A program made the position numbers and the translations under genes. A stretch of 64,000 bases of DNA from Setomelanomma holmii. Taxonomy: Eukaryota; Ascomycota; Dothideomycetes; Pleosporales; Phaeosphaeriaceae. The stretch is taken from NCBI GenBank assembly GCA_010015745.1, contig ML978197.1, positions 124,001-188,000 on the forward strand, given 5' to 3'. Of the stretch, positions 33,112-46,500 are shown piece by piece. Each line of letters begins with the position of its first letter. The first letter of the stretch is position 1. The notes beneath the pieces are model-generated. The model was not told the DNA's origin. It was given only the letters and a program-made list of their open reading frames with translations, and did not search any database.

Positions 33112-33711
33112 AGACCGAGGCGGTTGGACACGACCAGAGTGTACGCTTGATGAATAGTATTTATTACTTGCGAGACATAAATACTAGCAAGACGGGAATC
33201 GATACCATTTGACTTGGGACCACCACGAAGCAAACAGCATGCTAAAGTGCCGTATCCAGCACGATCGTGCCGAAAATATCGTGCCGTGCGCGGATACGGG
33301 ACCGTGGCGGAAAATACTACACAGTTGACTTGAGCTCTAGATGCCACTTACAAAGGTCTGACAAACTCACAAAATTCTCTAACCCCGCCCCTCAACAGTC
33401 GACTAGTAGTCCGACGAATCATGTGGCGATAAAAGGGTCGAGGGCGTCATCCGAACCGGGTTCAGCTTGGCAGTTGTGGGGTAGCTTCGTCTCATGCCGC
33501 ACCCATCTCGCCGACGAGCACTGCCGCGCATATACCTGGTTCTACCGAGCGGTCAAACTACTGGCAAGCCATGGAGCATATATCATCGCGACGCGCTGCT
33601 GGCAGGTCGACGTCAGATTTCGACATCCAGCGTCAGCACTTCACTCGACATTGTGCGGGGTAGCTCTGCATATACTACAGCTTCACACATAGTGACTATT
33701 GGTTAACGAAC
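33112..33711. other. Intergenic, promoter side of the monooxygenase gene
   Basis: 600 bases without a supported gene; upstream region of the gene starting at 33712. Confidence 0.4.
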
Positions 33712-35773
33712 ATGGCGATTACGGAGCCTTCTGAGTCGAAATGCGATGTCCTCATTGTGGGAGCCGGGCCAGCTGGCATGATGATGGCTGCATGGATGGC
33801 AAGATGCGGAATCAATGCACGAATTGTGGACAAGAGAGGCACCAGGATCTATGCCGGCCAGGCTGATGGACTCCAAATTCGCAGTCTCGAAATCTTCGAC
33901 AGCTTTGGCTTTGCGGATCGAGCATGGAAGGAAGCAAACCACATGATTGAGATGTGCATGTGGAACCCGGGCGAGGACGGCGTTATAAGGCGGTCTGATC
34001 GCGTGCCAGATGTGCCAGTTGGTTTGTCCCGCTTCCAGCAAATAGTCCTGCATCAAGGTCGTATCGAGCGATTCTTCCTGGACCATATCAAGAAGCACTC
34101 AAAGGACACACTTCGCGTCGAACGCGCAGTACTCCCTGAATCACTTCATATCAGCGATGATACCGACAACCACTCCCCTGATAATTACCCGATCACCGTT
34201 CAGCTGCGGCATCTGACCGAAGAAGAGGCCAAACCTGCTCAGAGCAATGGCTCAACTGTTAGCGATGGACTCTTTAGGAGTAATTTGGCAGCAGATGACA
34301 CAGACGATCTAATTGCAAAGAGTAGAGAGAAGGAGGGCAGCACCGAGATCGTAAGGGCGAAGTACATGGTTGGGTGTGATGGCGCACATAGCTGGACGAG
34401 GAGACAACTGGGCTTCCAGCTCGAAGGCGAGCCAACGGACTTCATCTGGGGTGTCCTTGGTATGTGCGGGATGTGCGGGATGTTCATGTGTTCCAAGGAA
34501 CGGGCTGACTTGAGCAACAGACATTATTCCAATCACCGACTTCCCGGATATTCGTATGCGATGTGCTGTGCATAGCGCGTCGTCTGGATCACTAATGGTC
34601 ATTCCTCGCGAGAACAAGCTAGTCCGATTCTACATTCAACTTACCGAAATCAAGCCTGATGCAAGCGGGCGCGCAGACCGATCGAAGATCACTCCAGACA
34701 CCATCATCAAAGCGGCGCAGAGAATCATTGCGCCGTACAAACTCACGTACGAGTATTGCGACTGGTGGACCGCGTATCAGATTGGCCAGCGGGTGGGCAC
34801 CAATTTCGACCACAAGAATCGAGTTTTCTTGGCCGGTGACGCTGTGCACACACATTCGCCGAAAGCAGGCCAAGGCATGAATGTGAGTATGCAGGATGCC
34901 TACAATCTAGGTTGGAAGCTCGGCCTGGTGATCAAGGGTATTACACAACCATCAATTCTCAAGACATACCAATCGGAACGGCGCAGGATTGCACAGGACC
35001 TCATTGACTTTGACCACAAGTTCTCACGCCTCTTCTCTGGCAGACCAGCAAAGGACGTCATGGACGAAGAAGGTGTCAACATGGGGGATTTCAAGCAGGC
35101 CTTCCTCAAAGGCAATATGTTCGCCTCGGGATTGTCTGTCAACTACGGCACCAGCATGCTCGTCGCCAAACCTGGAAGTGCCATCGATCAAGGTGACGGC
35201 ACTGACGTTTCGTCTACGCAACCCACCAAGGTCGTAGGCCGACAGGAGCTGGCAACAAACATCAAACTCGGCATGCGCTTCCCGAACTACAAAGTCTTGA
35301 ATCAATCCGATGCTAGGCCATGGGACTTCCAGCAGAAACTGCGTAGCGACGGCCGCTTCCGTCTCATCATCTTTGCGGGCCACGTTGTCAACGCGCATCA
35401 GCAAGCTCGTCTGCGCGCGTTCTGCCAACACCTGTCATCATCATCTTTCCTGGCGCCGCATCTCTACAAAACTATCGACATTCTCACCATACACGCGTCA
35501 CGCCGTGCTGACGCCGAGCTGCTCCGCGACTTCCCGGATGTGTTGCATCCGTTCGACGACAAGACAGGATGGGATTACGACTTGGTGTATGTCGATGATG
35601 AGAGCTATCATGAGGGCTTCGAGGATGCGTACAATGGGTATGGAGTCAGCAGGGAGAGTGGATGTGTGGTTGTTACGCGGCCGGATCAGTATGTGGGGTA
35701 TATCGATAGTCTGGATGAGGAGGGGTATGTTGGGGTGGAAACGTACTTGAAGGGCATACTGGCGGCGCAGTAG
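33712..35773 (+). CDS. FAD-dependent aromatic hydroxylase (phenol 2-monooxygenase family)
   Basis: Two exons (33712-34459, 34521-35773) with a 61-nt intron give 666 residues; the junction reads VL-DIIPITDFPDIRMR, a conserved block. The FAD Rossmann motif is DVLIVGAGPAGMMMAAWMAR near residue 15. The DG motif is YMVGCDGAHSWTRR, and the second FAD motif is FLAGDAVHTHSPKAGQGMN. The C-terminal third (FRLIIFAGHVVNAHQQA, DLVYVDDESYHEGFEDAYN, VVTRPDQYVGYID) is the thioredoxin-like dimerisation domain of the phenol hydroxylase/3-hydroxybenzoate 4-hydroxylase group. It should hydroxylate a phenolic acid or phenol with NADPH and oxygen, usually a step in aromatic catabolism. No other catabolic gene adjoins it. 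Gene intact. Confidence 0.92.
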
Positions 35774-36356
35774 TAGACAAACACAGCTTTGGCCTGCCAG
35801 CCTGGCAATGAAGAGACGTAGACTCGACTCGACAAGTATTCCAAGAGTGCAATGACTGCTTGAATGCTCCTGATGCATTTGAACACGCTCTCCATTTTAA
35901 GCGACATACGGCGCATTTTCGAGGCAAGGATAACTTCCGACCTACAGCCCTCAGAAAGTCACTCGTCTCACCCAAACACCCGGCCGCCTTCGCAACCAGC
36001 ACCTCGATGGTTGCACATGCAGAAAATCGATACTCCGCATTTAGAGCTTCGGTGTCGCAGGTTTCAGGCCATGGTGGGGATCCCGCGTGGCTGTGCATGG
36101 GTGATCCTGCACGTTGCCCGGGAGACAAGCCGAACACCAAACAAGCCGCAACGGCTGGAACCTTAGCACTACTTGCAACTTCGGAACTTTTTGAGACGCA
36201 TTCATATCGCATTTTTGGAGCAGTCGTTAATAGAGTGGCGAAACACTGATTCAGATCGCTGCATTCTCGATTTAACATCTTCGAGCCACCACTACGCGCT
36301 TTGCGACACCGCCACGCGCAAACATTCGCGATATCAACACCGTCACACGAACCGCA
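35774..36356. other. Intergenic, upstream of chitin synthase
   Basis: 583 bases. Frames exist on both strands but oppose each other and show no recognisable family. Probably the 3' UTR of the monooxygenase and the promoter and leader of the chitin synthase gene. Confidence 0.4.
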
Positions 36357-39300
36357 ATGGAGCGGCCCACAACACCGGGCGGAACACACTACGGACGGCC
36401 GCCCGCATACGACGACGAGGATGGTCTTTCGCCAACCATGCAAGGAGGCTCAACAATGCGCTTGTTGACAAACGTGGACGACAGCCAGAGCTACATGCCG
36501 TGAGTATCACTCCCATTGTTCACTTCTTTTCGTTCCAAGTCACTCCATACTCATTCCACTTCCTGTAACAGAAGACCCTCTTTCGAAGAGTCGGCTTCAT
36601 TCATGTCGGGCGTGAACAGCACCACGGCCGCCCTGGGCGAGCGCATGACATCGTCAGAGGTCCGCAAGCAGAAGGCGGCTGAGGCAGACATTGTAGACTT
36701 CCTCCGGGAAGCGGGCAATGCGCTGAACTCGAGCTCGAGCGCTACTGCCGCGCCGTCGACGCAGATGCCCAAGAGGAAGAACCTGAAGACGAGGTTCGTC
36801 GACCAGTTGTCCCCTACCAAGACGTCGAAGCTGGAGCGTGACCCAGGCTTACCGTTGTATGAAATTAGACCACCATCGCCAATGTCGCGATCATATCATC
36901 CTACAGCGACGTCGGTGTCGTTGTCGAGGACACCGTCAGTACTGGATACTGCGCCAAACATGCCCCCGCCATCGGAAGACTCACCGTCATACGTCCCATA
37001 TCGGCCGCGATCACCAGATCGAGCTCCTGGACGACCCTATTCCCCTACCCGCACATCAATCGACTACTCGCGACCGCCAGCGTCATCAGTCTCGTACGAA
37101 CCAGTAGACCTGAACGGCAGCCCAAGACCAGGCACGCCTTCGTCAAGATATGGCGGTGGACGCCCAGGCAGTCCTAAGCGGCCTCTACCTCCTGCGCCAT
37201 TATTCGCTGGCGGTGCGCGACCGGTTTCGCGCGACTCAGAAGCAACCATGGACATGACGGATATGACTTCGATACCCATTGATGACGACCCGTTCACGGA
37301 GAACGGAGACGACCGCCCAGATCTGCGATCGCGCGATTCGTACATGTCTGACGACACGTACACTGATGTATACACCACGATGGATGCCAAAGAGAAGGTT
37401 GAGCACTACGGCCCAGCTCCAGACGGCGAGCAGACAAGACGAGGAGCGCGAGAAGCGGTCATGTCGAAGAAGGAAGTCCGCCTGATCAACGGTGAACTAA
37501 TTCTGGAATGCAAGATCCCGACCATTCTGTACAGTTTTCTTCCGCGACGCGACGACATCGAGTTCACGCACATGCGATACACTGCTGTGACTTGCGACCC
37601 GGACGACTTTGTTGATCGCGGCTACAAGCTGCGACAGAACATCGGCAATGCGCGCGAAACGGAGTTGTTCATCTGTATCACCATGTACAACGAGACAGAG
37701 ATCGACTTTACGCGGACAATGCACGGTGTTATGCAGAACATCAGCCACTTTTGCTCGCGCATGAAGTCAAGAACGTGGGGCAAAGATGGATGGCAGAAGA
37801 TTGTTGTATGCATCATTTCCGACGGCCGTGGCAAGGTCCACCCTCGCACGCTCGATGCCATTGCCGCGATGGGGTGCTTCCAAGAAGGCATTGCAAAGAA
37901 CCACGTCAACCAAAAAGAGGTCACTGCTCACGTGTATGAATACACCACCCAAGTCTCGCTGGATTCAGATCTCAAGTTCAAGGGCGCTGAGAAGGGTATT
38001 GTGCCTTGTCAGATGATCTTCTGCCTCAAGGAGCGCAATCAGAAGAAGCTGAACTCGCATCGCTGGTTCTTCAACGCTTTTGGCCGCGCACTCAATCCCA
38101 ATGTTTGCATTCTTCTCGATGTCGGAACAAAGCCGGGGCCGAAAGCGCTGTACCATCTCTGGAAAGCATTCGATACTGATTCCTCGGTTGCTGGAGCTGC
38201 GGGCGAGATCAAGGCTGGCAAAGGCAAAGCTTGGCTTGGTCTGCTGAATCCACTTGTTGCGTCGCAGAACTTCGAATACAAGATGTCAAACATCCTTGAC
38301 AAGCCGCTCGAGTCGGTGTTCGGATACATCACTGTGTTGCCAGGTGCGCTGTCGGCATATCGATACCATGCGCTGCAGAACGATCATACTGGTCATGGTC
38401 CATTGAGCCAGTACTTCAAGGGAGAAACTCTTCATGGCCAAGATGCGGATGTGTTTACTGCGAACATGTACTTGGCTGAAGATCGTATCCTGTGTTGGGA
38501 GCTTGTGGCCAAGCGCAGTGAACAATGGGTCTTGAAGTATGTCAAGGCTGCGACAGGTGAGACGGATGTGCCTGGTAAGTTCTTCCTGCAATGATGATTG
38601 TGTAACTAGGCTAATTTGGATTAGACACCGTTCCCGAGTTTATCTCCCAACGTCGTCGTTGGCTCAACGGTGCATTCTTCGCCGCCGTCTACTCACTCCT
38701 CCACTTCAAGCAAGTCTGGGCAACCGACCACACCATCTGGCGCAAGATCCTCCTTCACATCGAGTTCGTCTACCAATTCGTGCAACTCCTCTTCACCTTC
38801 TTCTCTCTCGCCAACTTCTACCTGACCTTCTACTTCGTCGCAGGCTCTCTCTCTGACCCCGAACTCGACCCCTTCGGCCACAACATTGGCAAATACATCT
38901 TCTACATCCTGCGGTACACCTGCACGCTACTCATCTGCATGCAATTCATCCTCTCCATGGGCAACCGCCCCCAGGGCGCCAAGAAGATGTTCTTCTGGAG
39001 CATGATCATGTACGGCGTCATCATGGCGTACACAACATTCGCGTCCTTCTACATCGTCGTCGTGCAACTCAAAGACCCCAAAGCCGAGAAATCTCTGGGG
39101 AACAACGTCTTCACTAACCTCATCATCTCCACGGCTACAACTATCGGATTGTACTTCCTCATGTCCTTCATGTACCTGGACCCGTGGCACATGTTCACCT
39201 CGTCTGCGCAGTACTTCGCCCTACTCCCATCATATATCGCGACACTACAAGTCTACGCTTTTTGCAACACGCACGACATCACCTGGGGTACTAAGGGCGA

Positions 39301-39880
39301 CAATGTAGCCAAAACAGATCTCGGCGACGCAAAAGCCAAAACCAAAAACGTTGTTGAGCTCGAAATGCCAAGCGAGCAACTCGACATCGACTCCGGGTAC
39401 GACGAAGCCCTGCGCAATCTGCGCGATCGCGTCGAAGTCCCCGATCCGCCTGTCAGCGAGTCACAGCAGCAGGAGGATTATTACCGTGCGGTGAGAACGT
39501 ACATGGTCGTCATTTGGCTCATCTCCAACGCTATCCTCGCGATGTCCGTCTCGGAAGCATATTCCGATCGCAAAGTGACTAACAATTTCTACCTAACATT
39601 TATCCTCTGGGCCGTCGCGGGGCTCGCATTTTTCCGCGCAATCGGGTCAACGACGTTCCTAGTCATACAGTGGATTCACGCGATTATGGAAACGAAGCTG
39701 AAATGGGAAGATAGAATGGAGGACAAGAAGTCGAGGACGGGTCTTGGAGGCGGCATTGGTAGGAGGAAGTGGGGACGGTGGGGTGCGGGCGGGGGAAGTT
39801 GGTGGAGTGGGAGTGCGATTTCGAGTAAGATAAGTAGTATGACGCCGAGTAGTTGGGGTGGGAGTAGTGTGGGGAGGTAG
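36357..39880 (+). CDS. Chitin synthase (division 1, class III-like)
   Basis: Exons 36357-36499, 36572-38574 and 38625-39880 join in phase into 1133 residues. A disordered, Pro/Ser/Arg-rich N-terminus of about 350 residues precedes the chitin-synthase N-terminal domain (GELILECKIPTILYSFLPRR) and the GT2 catalytic domain. The latter holds FICITMYNE, IVVCIISDGRGK, CILLDVGTKPGP, LAEDRILCWELV and the product-binding QRRRWLNGAFFA. Seven or so membrane segments follow (LLFTFFSLANFYLTFYF, CMQFILSMGNRPQGAKK, VVIWLISNAILAM, FILWAVAGLAFFRAI), with a Gly/Ser/Trp-rich cytoplasmic tail. It makes cell-wall chitin from UDP-GlcNAc at the plasma membrane. Class III is my reading of the C-terminal half; class I is possible. 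Intact. Confidence 0.93.
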
Positions 39881-40177
39881 ATGGTGAATGAGGGAGGAGG
39901 GTGTACATGGGCCCGGTGTTACGATTAATGATGGTAGAATCCGATTTGGCGTTTGGTGGGCGCTGGAAAAGTGCCTGTATGTAGTATACCTGGCATTGTT
40001 GTGTCGCCTCTGCGCTGACACGGCGGTACGCGTTGAGCATAATGAAAGGTTCGCACATAATCGTACCCCGTGCCCTCTTGCTCGTTTGTGTTTCTTTGAT
40101 ATTATGACCAAAGCTCAACACTCAGTGCATGCATCCGCCTCCGTGCGTCGAACGTGGCACATTGCAACGTGCTGGAA

Positions 40178-42396
40178 TCAAGGCCTGGCGTTGGCCTCAC
40201 CACAGGCCTTTGTAAATACTCTCAACAACTCCTGAAAGTCGCAAACATTCATCGACTCAAACACACCCGAATACTTGACCTTCAGCTCCGTCCCGCGCGG
40301 ACTCTGAATGCCAAACGCCATCTTAGCCAAGAAGCGCGGATCATCACGTACCGACAGCGTGTCCAGGACCCTCTTCACCTTCACCGGATCAGGAGGCTGT
40401 GGCGGCTCATTGGGCAAGACGACTTGCGTACGCGTCTCGCACCACGTACAATAGCCGCAGCTCTGTGGTACTCCGTGCGTCTGGCCAAAGTATGCTGCGA
40501 GCGCCCAGGCGAAGCACTGCTTGGCAGTGACAAGGTCGATGAGTGCCTGTGTGCGCGCTAGATTTGTGGTTTCTGTTGCGCCCAGGCTTTCGTCGAGATG
40601 CTTGGTGATATCGTTGATCTCCTTTGTAATGGATGGGACAGGTCGTTCGAGCCGGAAGACATTTTGCACGCCTTCGCACTTGAGCTCAATAGCACCAAGG
40701 TCATTCCAGGAGTTGAGTGTGCGGACGATCTCTGCTCTATCCAAATTCGATGACTTGGCAACTCCATCGACATCGACGGTCGTCCATATCTTGGCCATCT
40801 TGGCTCCTTTCTCGATTGCTGCGGCTGCTGGAGTACTGTCCTTGCGAATCGTGGCATCGTTCTTCGTGATGTATTTGTATGTACTGTAGCTTGTGCCAGC
40901 TGCGCGAAACAACTTGAAATGTAGTTCAAGCTGAGCGTAGATAAGTCCGAGAACGATGGGTCCGATATCAACATCCTTGGACTGCTGATACAATGACAGG
41001 GTGAAGGTGTCGCCAACTTTGAGTTTCCTACGCTCTGGCGAACAGAGATCTTGGAGAAGTAGCTTTAGCGAACGCAAAGAGGGCCGCGCACCGTATGTAA
41101 AGATACTCCGGAGATAGAAATTCTTGGTTGAGAGGTAGAACATGCACATGCTAGGCATACCGTCTCGACCAGCTCTTCCAATCTGCTGACTGTAGGACTC
41201 AATGCTGTCAGGAACGTCGAAATGAATGACGTTTCGAATGTCAGGCTTGTCTATGCCCATACCAAATGCGATCGTCGCAACGACAATCATGTCCTTGCTT
41301 GTAAGAAAGTCGTCCTGCGTCATCGTTCGAACTTCGGGCTTCATGCCGGCATGGTACGCTCTCGCCGGAAATCCCTGGTTCACCAGTTCAGCAGCAAGCT
41401 CTTCTGCCTGCTTTTGGAGAGTTATGTAAACGATACTGGCACCCGGATACGTCTTGAGATGAGCGACCAGTTTGGTTGTGACATCCGTGCCTTTGGGTGT
41501 CGCTTCAGCCATCAGCCGTAGGTTGGGCCTGTACATTGTTGTCCTGAACAATCCTTCCTTGGGGATGGAGAAAGCATTGCGGATATCATCGGCGACCTGC
41601 ACTGTCGCTGTGGCAGTGAGACAAATGACTCGCTCTACCTTCGCCTCTTTGGCGAATCGTGCTATCTTGAGATAGTCGGGGCGAAACGAGTGCCCCCATT
41701 CGGAGATGCAATGAGCTTCGTCAACAGCGAGGAGCTTGATGCCTCCATGAATGGCTTTGAGCGAGTCAACAAAGCCTTCATTGTTGAGTCGTTCGGGTGC
41801 AACATACAGCAAGTCTAGGCGACCGTGCCGTAGGTCGTCTTGGGTGGTCAGGTACAGGTCACGAGCGATGGAAGAGTTTAGGACTGCGGCTTTGATACGA
41901 CGTTGTAGCAGCGCATCCACTTGGTCTTTCATCAGAGCAATGAGTGGTGAAATAACCAACGTGATACCGCCAGTCCGCGATGGCTGACGGCCATGACCCT
42001 CATCTTGGTATCTAAAGCAGACAGCAGGTACCTTGTTGTGATTAGTATATTTCGAAAGTCGCAACGGGTGCAGCTTACTTGGTAGCAGAGGCTCTTGCCA
42101 CCGCCGGTTGGAAAGACGACGACTGCGCTTCCGCCATCAAGGACACGTGTTATAGCAGCTTCCTGCTCAAGACGAAATGCTTTCAACCCAAATCGTTCTT
42201 CGAGGACCTTGTTAGCAAGCGCACAATTAGGTGAAGAGACGCTTTTGAGAGCAACGTTGCCCTTGCTCCGCTTGAGAGGTGGCTCTGCCGTCCCATCGCC
42301 AACTTCGAGGCTGCGCTTGCCTTGCACAGCGTCCGCCTCGGCGGCGAGAAGGTCTTCAAACTCGTCGTCGGAGCCGAGGTCAAAATCATCGCTCAT
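40178..42396 (-). CDS. RecQ-family ATP-dependent DNA helicase
   Basis: Two exons (42079-42396, 40178-42031) with a 47-nt intron placed inside motif I/Ia (SLCYQ-VPAVCF) give 723 residues. Helicase motifs in order: motif 0 FRLEQEAAI, Walker A PTGGGKSLCYQ, Ia SPLIALMKDQV, DEAH box LLAVDEAHCISEWGHSFRPDYL including the RecQ aromatic loop, III LTATATVQV, IV SIVYITLQKQ, V IVVATIAFGMGIDKPDIR, VI QQIGRAGRDG. The zinc/RQC part is weak: CGYCTWC near the C-terminus keeps a Cys cluster. The acidic N-terminus (MSDDFDLGSDDEFEDLLAAE) is short. This is a short filamentous-fungal RecQ paralogue rather than the long Sgs1/BLM protein. Role: unwinding DNA in repair and recombination. Intact; 989 bp from the divergent histidine kinase gene. 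Confidence 0.93.
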
Positions 42397-43384
42397 TGCG
42401 GCAACACTTCCAGGGCTGGTTTTCTCAGAGACAAATGTTTGGTATTAGTGGTTTGTGGTTGATGTTGGTGGAGATCGTCCATAGCAGGAGAAGTCGTGAC
42501 TCCCGACGCGCTAAGAATGGTACAGACCAAACATCGAACTGCTGCGTGTCATCAACTGCTAGTCCACTGCGATAAGTACACAGTAATGTAGCCCTTCGTG
42601 AATGTTGAAGTTCAGGACGTGACCAATTGCTTGTGTTGACTTTACTGAACATCCTTTGGGAAACGCGAACATTACACCTAGTCACATGATATTACGTCAT
42701 CGAGCATTGACCTACCTCAGATTTACCACATAAAAATATGAAGAATGCGTGCACCATCACACGTCGAGCATGTTACGGATTGTATAGGTCGCAGTCTCGA
42801 GGGGTTGTTTTGATTGAAGAGAGATGTCACAAAATGCGGCGATGAATGGTGTTAGCGCGAGGAACCGTCGAACTAGACACGTCTAGAACCTCTAAGTAGC
42901 ACACGCAACCCGACATCCGACACACTCCGTTGCTTTTGGCGGCCTGGGCGGCACCCGCCACCGCGCTGAACTCGCAAGGCCTATTGGAGCCGCAACCGGT
43001 GCATGCGCACGTCATATCTCGATCAGCCACTACTGCCTAATCTTTAGCCATTCATGCCGGATCTTCATTTGCCGCCCGACGATACCGCGGAAGGCTCAAA
43101 AATTGGCGGTTTTTTGGTCGACGATTGTACAAATTTGACAGTCGTCGCAGCGCTAGCGTAGCGCAATCTTTGGTGGCAGTCGTGGGTGCCTCCGTGGCAA
43201 GTGAGCACGAACAAGCTACACTCCTAATAACGACACCTCGAAAGCATCTCACATCCCGAATATACCTAGGCTAAACCACTAACATCTCCCAAATCTGTGT
43301 GGCATACCAGTCGCGAGTACTATCACTAGATGCTTTGGGTAGGAGACCCTAGAGGGCAATAGCACATCTCCCGAGGCAGCCGGT
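42397..43384. other. Divergent intergenic region RecQ (-)/histidine kinase (+)
   Basis: 988 bases. A 67-codon minus-strand frame at 42827-43030 has seven cysteines but no start context or homologue I know, so I do not call it. Otherwise promoters. Confidence 0.4.
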
Positions 43385-46300
43385 ATGCAAGAGTCGGGGC
43401 CTGCCCGGTCATCAGCACTGGATCTGGACTTGTTGGAGATAGATGCTGCTCCAATCTTCGTCGTCAAAGTTGAAGCCTCGGCGGTTCCCTTCGATTTTGT
43501 TTATGCCAACGAAGCATTCCGCAGAACTGGCCTTCGAGACTCTGTGCTGGGCGCGAGCAAGGAAGCACTTTTATTCCGGTCATGGGCACAAGCCTGGGGT
43601 AACCATGGCGATCTGCAACAGCAGTTTGCCGGAAGGATATGGTCATCTTCAGTACATGGAAGGCATAGCACGTTCAAAACAGTGCGAGCTATCGCATTTA
43701 CTTCGGGAAAGGAGGGTCAAAACAAGGACCACGTGCCGAGCCCATTTCCTATCGAAAACTCAGAACGATTGGCTGCGCCTCAATCGTTGGTGCACAAGCG
43801 CTCCAGAGAAGAGTTGAGAAGAAGCAAACCTGGCTTGCTGCAAACTCTACCGCGCACCAATCTTGACGCCCGATGGGAGGGTATTCAGACCATGATGGAA
43901 ATGAGTGACGTCGGTGTCTTTGAGTACAACGCAACAGGCAAGCTGCTTCATGCCAACGAGGCATGGTATAGACTTAGGTGCGTTCTGCCCAACCCCGAAT
44001 TATGGCCCCACTCACACATGACAGCTCCCACCCGCGAGATCTTCCTGCCCATGTGCAGTTCTCGTTCATGGACCTGGTGTACCCTGAGGATCAGGCTTTG
44101 GTCTTGAGCATGTGGAATACTCTTGCTCAGGGTTCACCAGTCACTTTCGAAATGCGATGGAAGCCTCGCGATGCCACCAATGACGCTGCACAATGGGTGC
44201 TATCTGCATGCGTGCCAATCTTCGATGATGATAGAAAACTCATCAGTATTGCTGGCAACACCATCGACATCAAACGCCCAAAAGAAGTCGCAAGAAGTTG
44301 CGCAGGCTCGAGTCGATGCGCTTGAACAGGCGAGAGTGTCGGAATTGAAATTTGCAAGATTTGCGCAACTGTCGCCTACCGCCATTTATATATTCGTTCC
44401 CGAGTCTGGTTGGTCTATGAAGAATTTGAACTATGGACACAGCGACTGACCGGCCGTACAGGCATGCAATTTGTTAACGATCAGTTCTTCGAACTGACTG
44501 GCCAAATCTGCGCCCCTATGGACCAGTTTGACTGGGTCAGTGTGATTGCCGACGAGGATGCGGAAAGATTCGAGGAAGATTGGAAAGCTATGCTACAAGG
44601 CAAAAGGTCCGATGGCGTCCAATTCCGCTTGAAGAAGACTTGGGTCAATCAAGACGGTATCAAATCCAATATATGGGTCCAAAGTACGAGCTATCCACAA
44701 CTCGATGCACATGGTAAAGTCATAAGTAAGATGCTCTGGCGACTCGATCAGGTGCATTCATTAATGTACGCAGGCATAATGGGCACGCTTTTCGACATCA
44801 GCCAGTTCAAATGGGCTGAAAGCGTGCAGCGACGACGAGTAGAAGAGGCTCTGGAGGCGAAGCGCCAGCAGGAAAAGTGAGGCTTGGTTCTGCTCTCTGA
44901 TATCCGAAGTTGTCATTAACAAGGGCAGTTTCATCGACATGACCTCGCACGAACTGCGCAACCCACTATCCGCTGTGGTGCAGTGCGCGGAATCCGTAAG
45001 AGCAACCTTGGATCAACTACCTATACATTCATCGACAAACTCGCCCACCGACCATGGACTTGTAGACGTCCAAGAAGAGATTGCCACCAGCATCGACGCT
45101 CTCCAGACCATTGTATCGTGCTCCTTACATCAGAAACGTGTCATCGATGATGTGCTCACTCTGTCCAAGCTTGACTCAAAGCTGATTCTGATCACACCAA
45201 TCCGAGTTCAGCCTACGGCGATCGTCGCAGATGCGCTCAAGATGTTCGACGTCGAATGCCGGCAGATGAACATTGATCTCAGCTTTGTCGAAGATGACTC
45301 CATCAAGGGCTTTGACTGGGTTATGCTGGACCCATCGCGTCTGCTACAAGTATTGATCAACCTCCTGTGCGTGGCAAGTCGAAACTGGTCCATTTACTCA
45401 TGCTAACAAATTCAAGGACAAATGCGATCAAGTTTACCAAAGACCAACCAGAGCGATGTATCACAGTCAAGCTTGGTGGCTCCTGGTCACACCCGCCACC
45501 GATCTGGGAGTCTATCTCCTTTGCGGAAGGAGACGATAGTCGGGAGAAAATTCTTGATCAACCTGATTGGGGAAACGGCAAGAAGGGCTACCTCTGGGTC
45601 AAGGTCACCGATACTGGCTGTGGAATGACACAGGACGAGCAGATCAAACTGTTCTCAAGATTTACGCAGGCGACCCCGCGAACACATGTGAAGTATGGAG
45701 GTTCCGGACTCGGATTGTTCATATCAAAGTCTCTCACCACTCTCCAGGGCGGTGCGATAGGTGTTTCATCCGACAACGGCAAAGGGTCGACTTTTGCATT
45801 TTTCGTGAGCACTCGACGGGCCCACGGACCCGCTAAGAAAGGTTCGGAAAGGCACGATACTTCGAGGCCTCTTTCCCGGCGAACAATGTCATCTGAAGCT
45901 GCGATGAAAGCCATCAAGCTTCACGTACTAATCGTGGAGGATAATTTAGTCAACCAGAAGGTACTTATGAAGCAGCTGCAGAAGTTTGGATGGACCATCA
46001 GTGTCGTCGGAGATGGCACAGAAGCTCTCAATTGGTTGCAACGAAGCATCTACTGGCGAAGCGATTGCGAAACCGTCGAAGCAAGTGCTGCAAATGGGAG
46101 ACCAGCCGATGTTGACTATGCGCATGTTGGAGAGCCACTGGACGTTATTCTAATGGATGTCGAGATGCCAAAGATGGACGGCCTGACCTGCGCTCGGCAC
46201 ATTCGGGAGTACGAAGAGAAGGGCGTTCTCGCTTTGCCACCGATTACACCAGCACCACAAACACAAACAGCGACACCGTCTGTCTCACCCATTACCTCCT

Positions 46301-46500
46301 TAAACTTAGATCCGTCTCTTCCAAGCACTCAGACATATCGCCTGAGGCTGCCCATTTTAGCCGTGAGTGCAAACGCACGAATGGAGCAGATCAAGCAAGC
46401 GCTTGCAGCAGGCATGGATGATGCGATATCGAAGCCTTTCAGGATACCAGAGCTATGGCCGAAGATTCGAGGACTGATACCTAGACTTGCGCAATTTTAA
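43385..46500 (+). CDS. Hybrid histidine kinase (PAS-HisKA-HATPase-REC) with one apparent extra base
   Basis: Six exons are supported by in-phase introns at 43978-44024, 44409-44461, 44726-44773, 44877-44928 and 45367-45416. PAS-like segments include MSDVGVFEYNATGKLLHANE, AWYRLSSHPR, FMDLVYPEDQALVLSMW and MQFVNDQFFELTG. The phospho-acceptor His is in FIDMTSHELRNPLSA (about residue 454). The ATPase domain has TNAIKFTKD (N box), VTDTGCGM and GGSGLGLFISKSL. The receiver has IVEDN, the acceptor Asp in ILMDVEMPKMDG (about 841), and Lys in DDAISKPF. It should be a cytosolic stress or signal sensor feeding a phosphorelay. The frame shifts by one base at about 44277-44284 (CGCCCAAAAG), between SIAGNTIDIKR and QKKSQEVAQARVDALEQ. 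Splicing there would delete a PAS strand, so I read it as an indel: true mutation or sequencing error. About 955 residues otherwise. Confidence 0.87.

Noticed and set aside
34462..34480. Repeated ATGTGCGGG at the start of the monooxygenase intron
   Set aside because: Only two 9-bp copies inside an intron that splices correctly; no functional implication.
42827..43030. 67-codon frame with seven cysteines, metallothionein-like at first sight
   Set aside because: The Cys spacing does not match fungal metallothioneins and there is no supporting context.
33712..46500. Possible metabolic gene cluster around the phenol-hydroxylase-type enzyme
   Set aside because: Neighbours are a chitin synthase, RecQ helicase and histidine kinase. 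There is no ring-cleavage enzyme, transporter, PKS, NRPS or terpene synthase.
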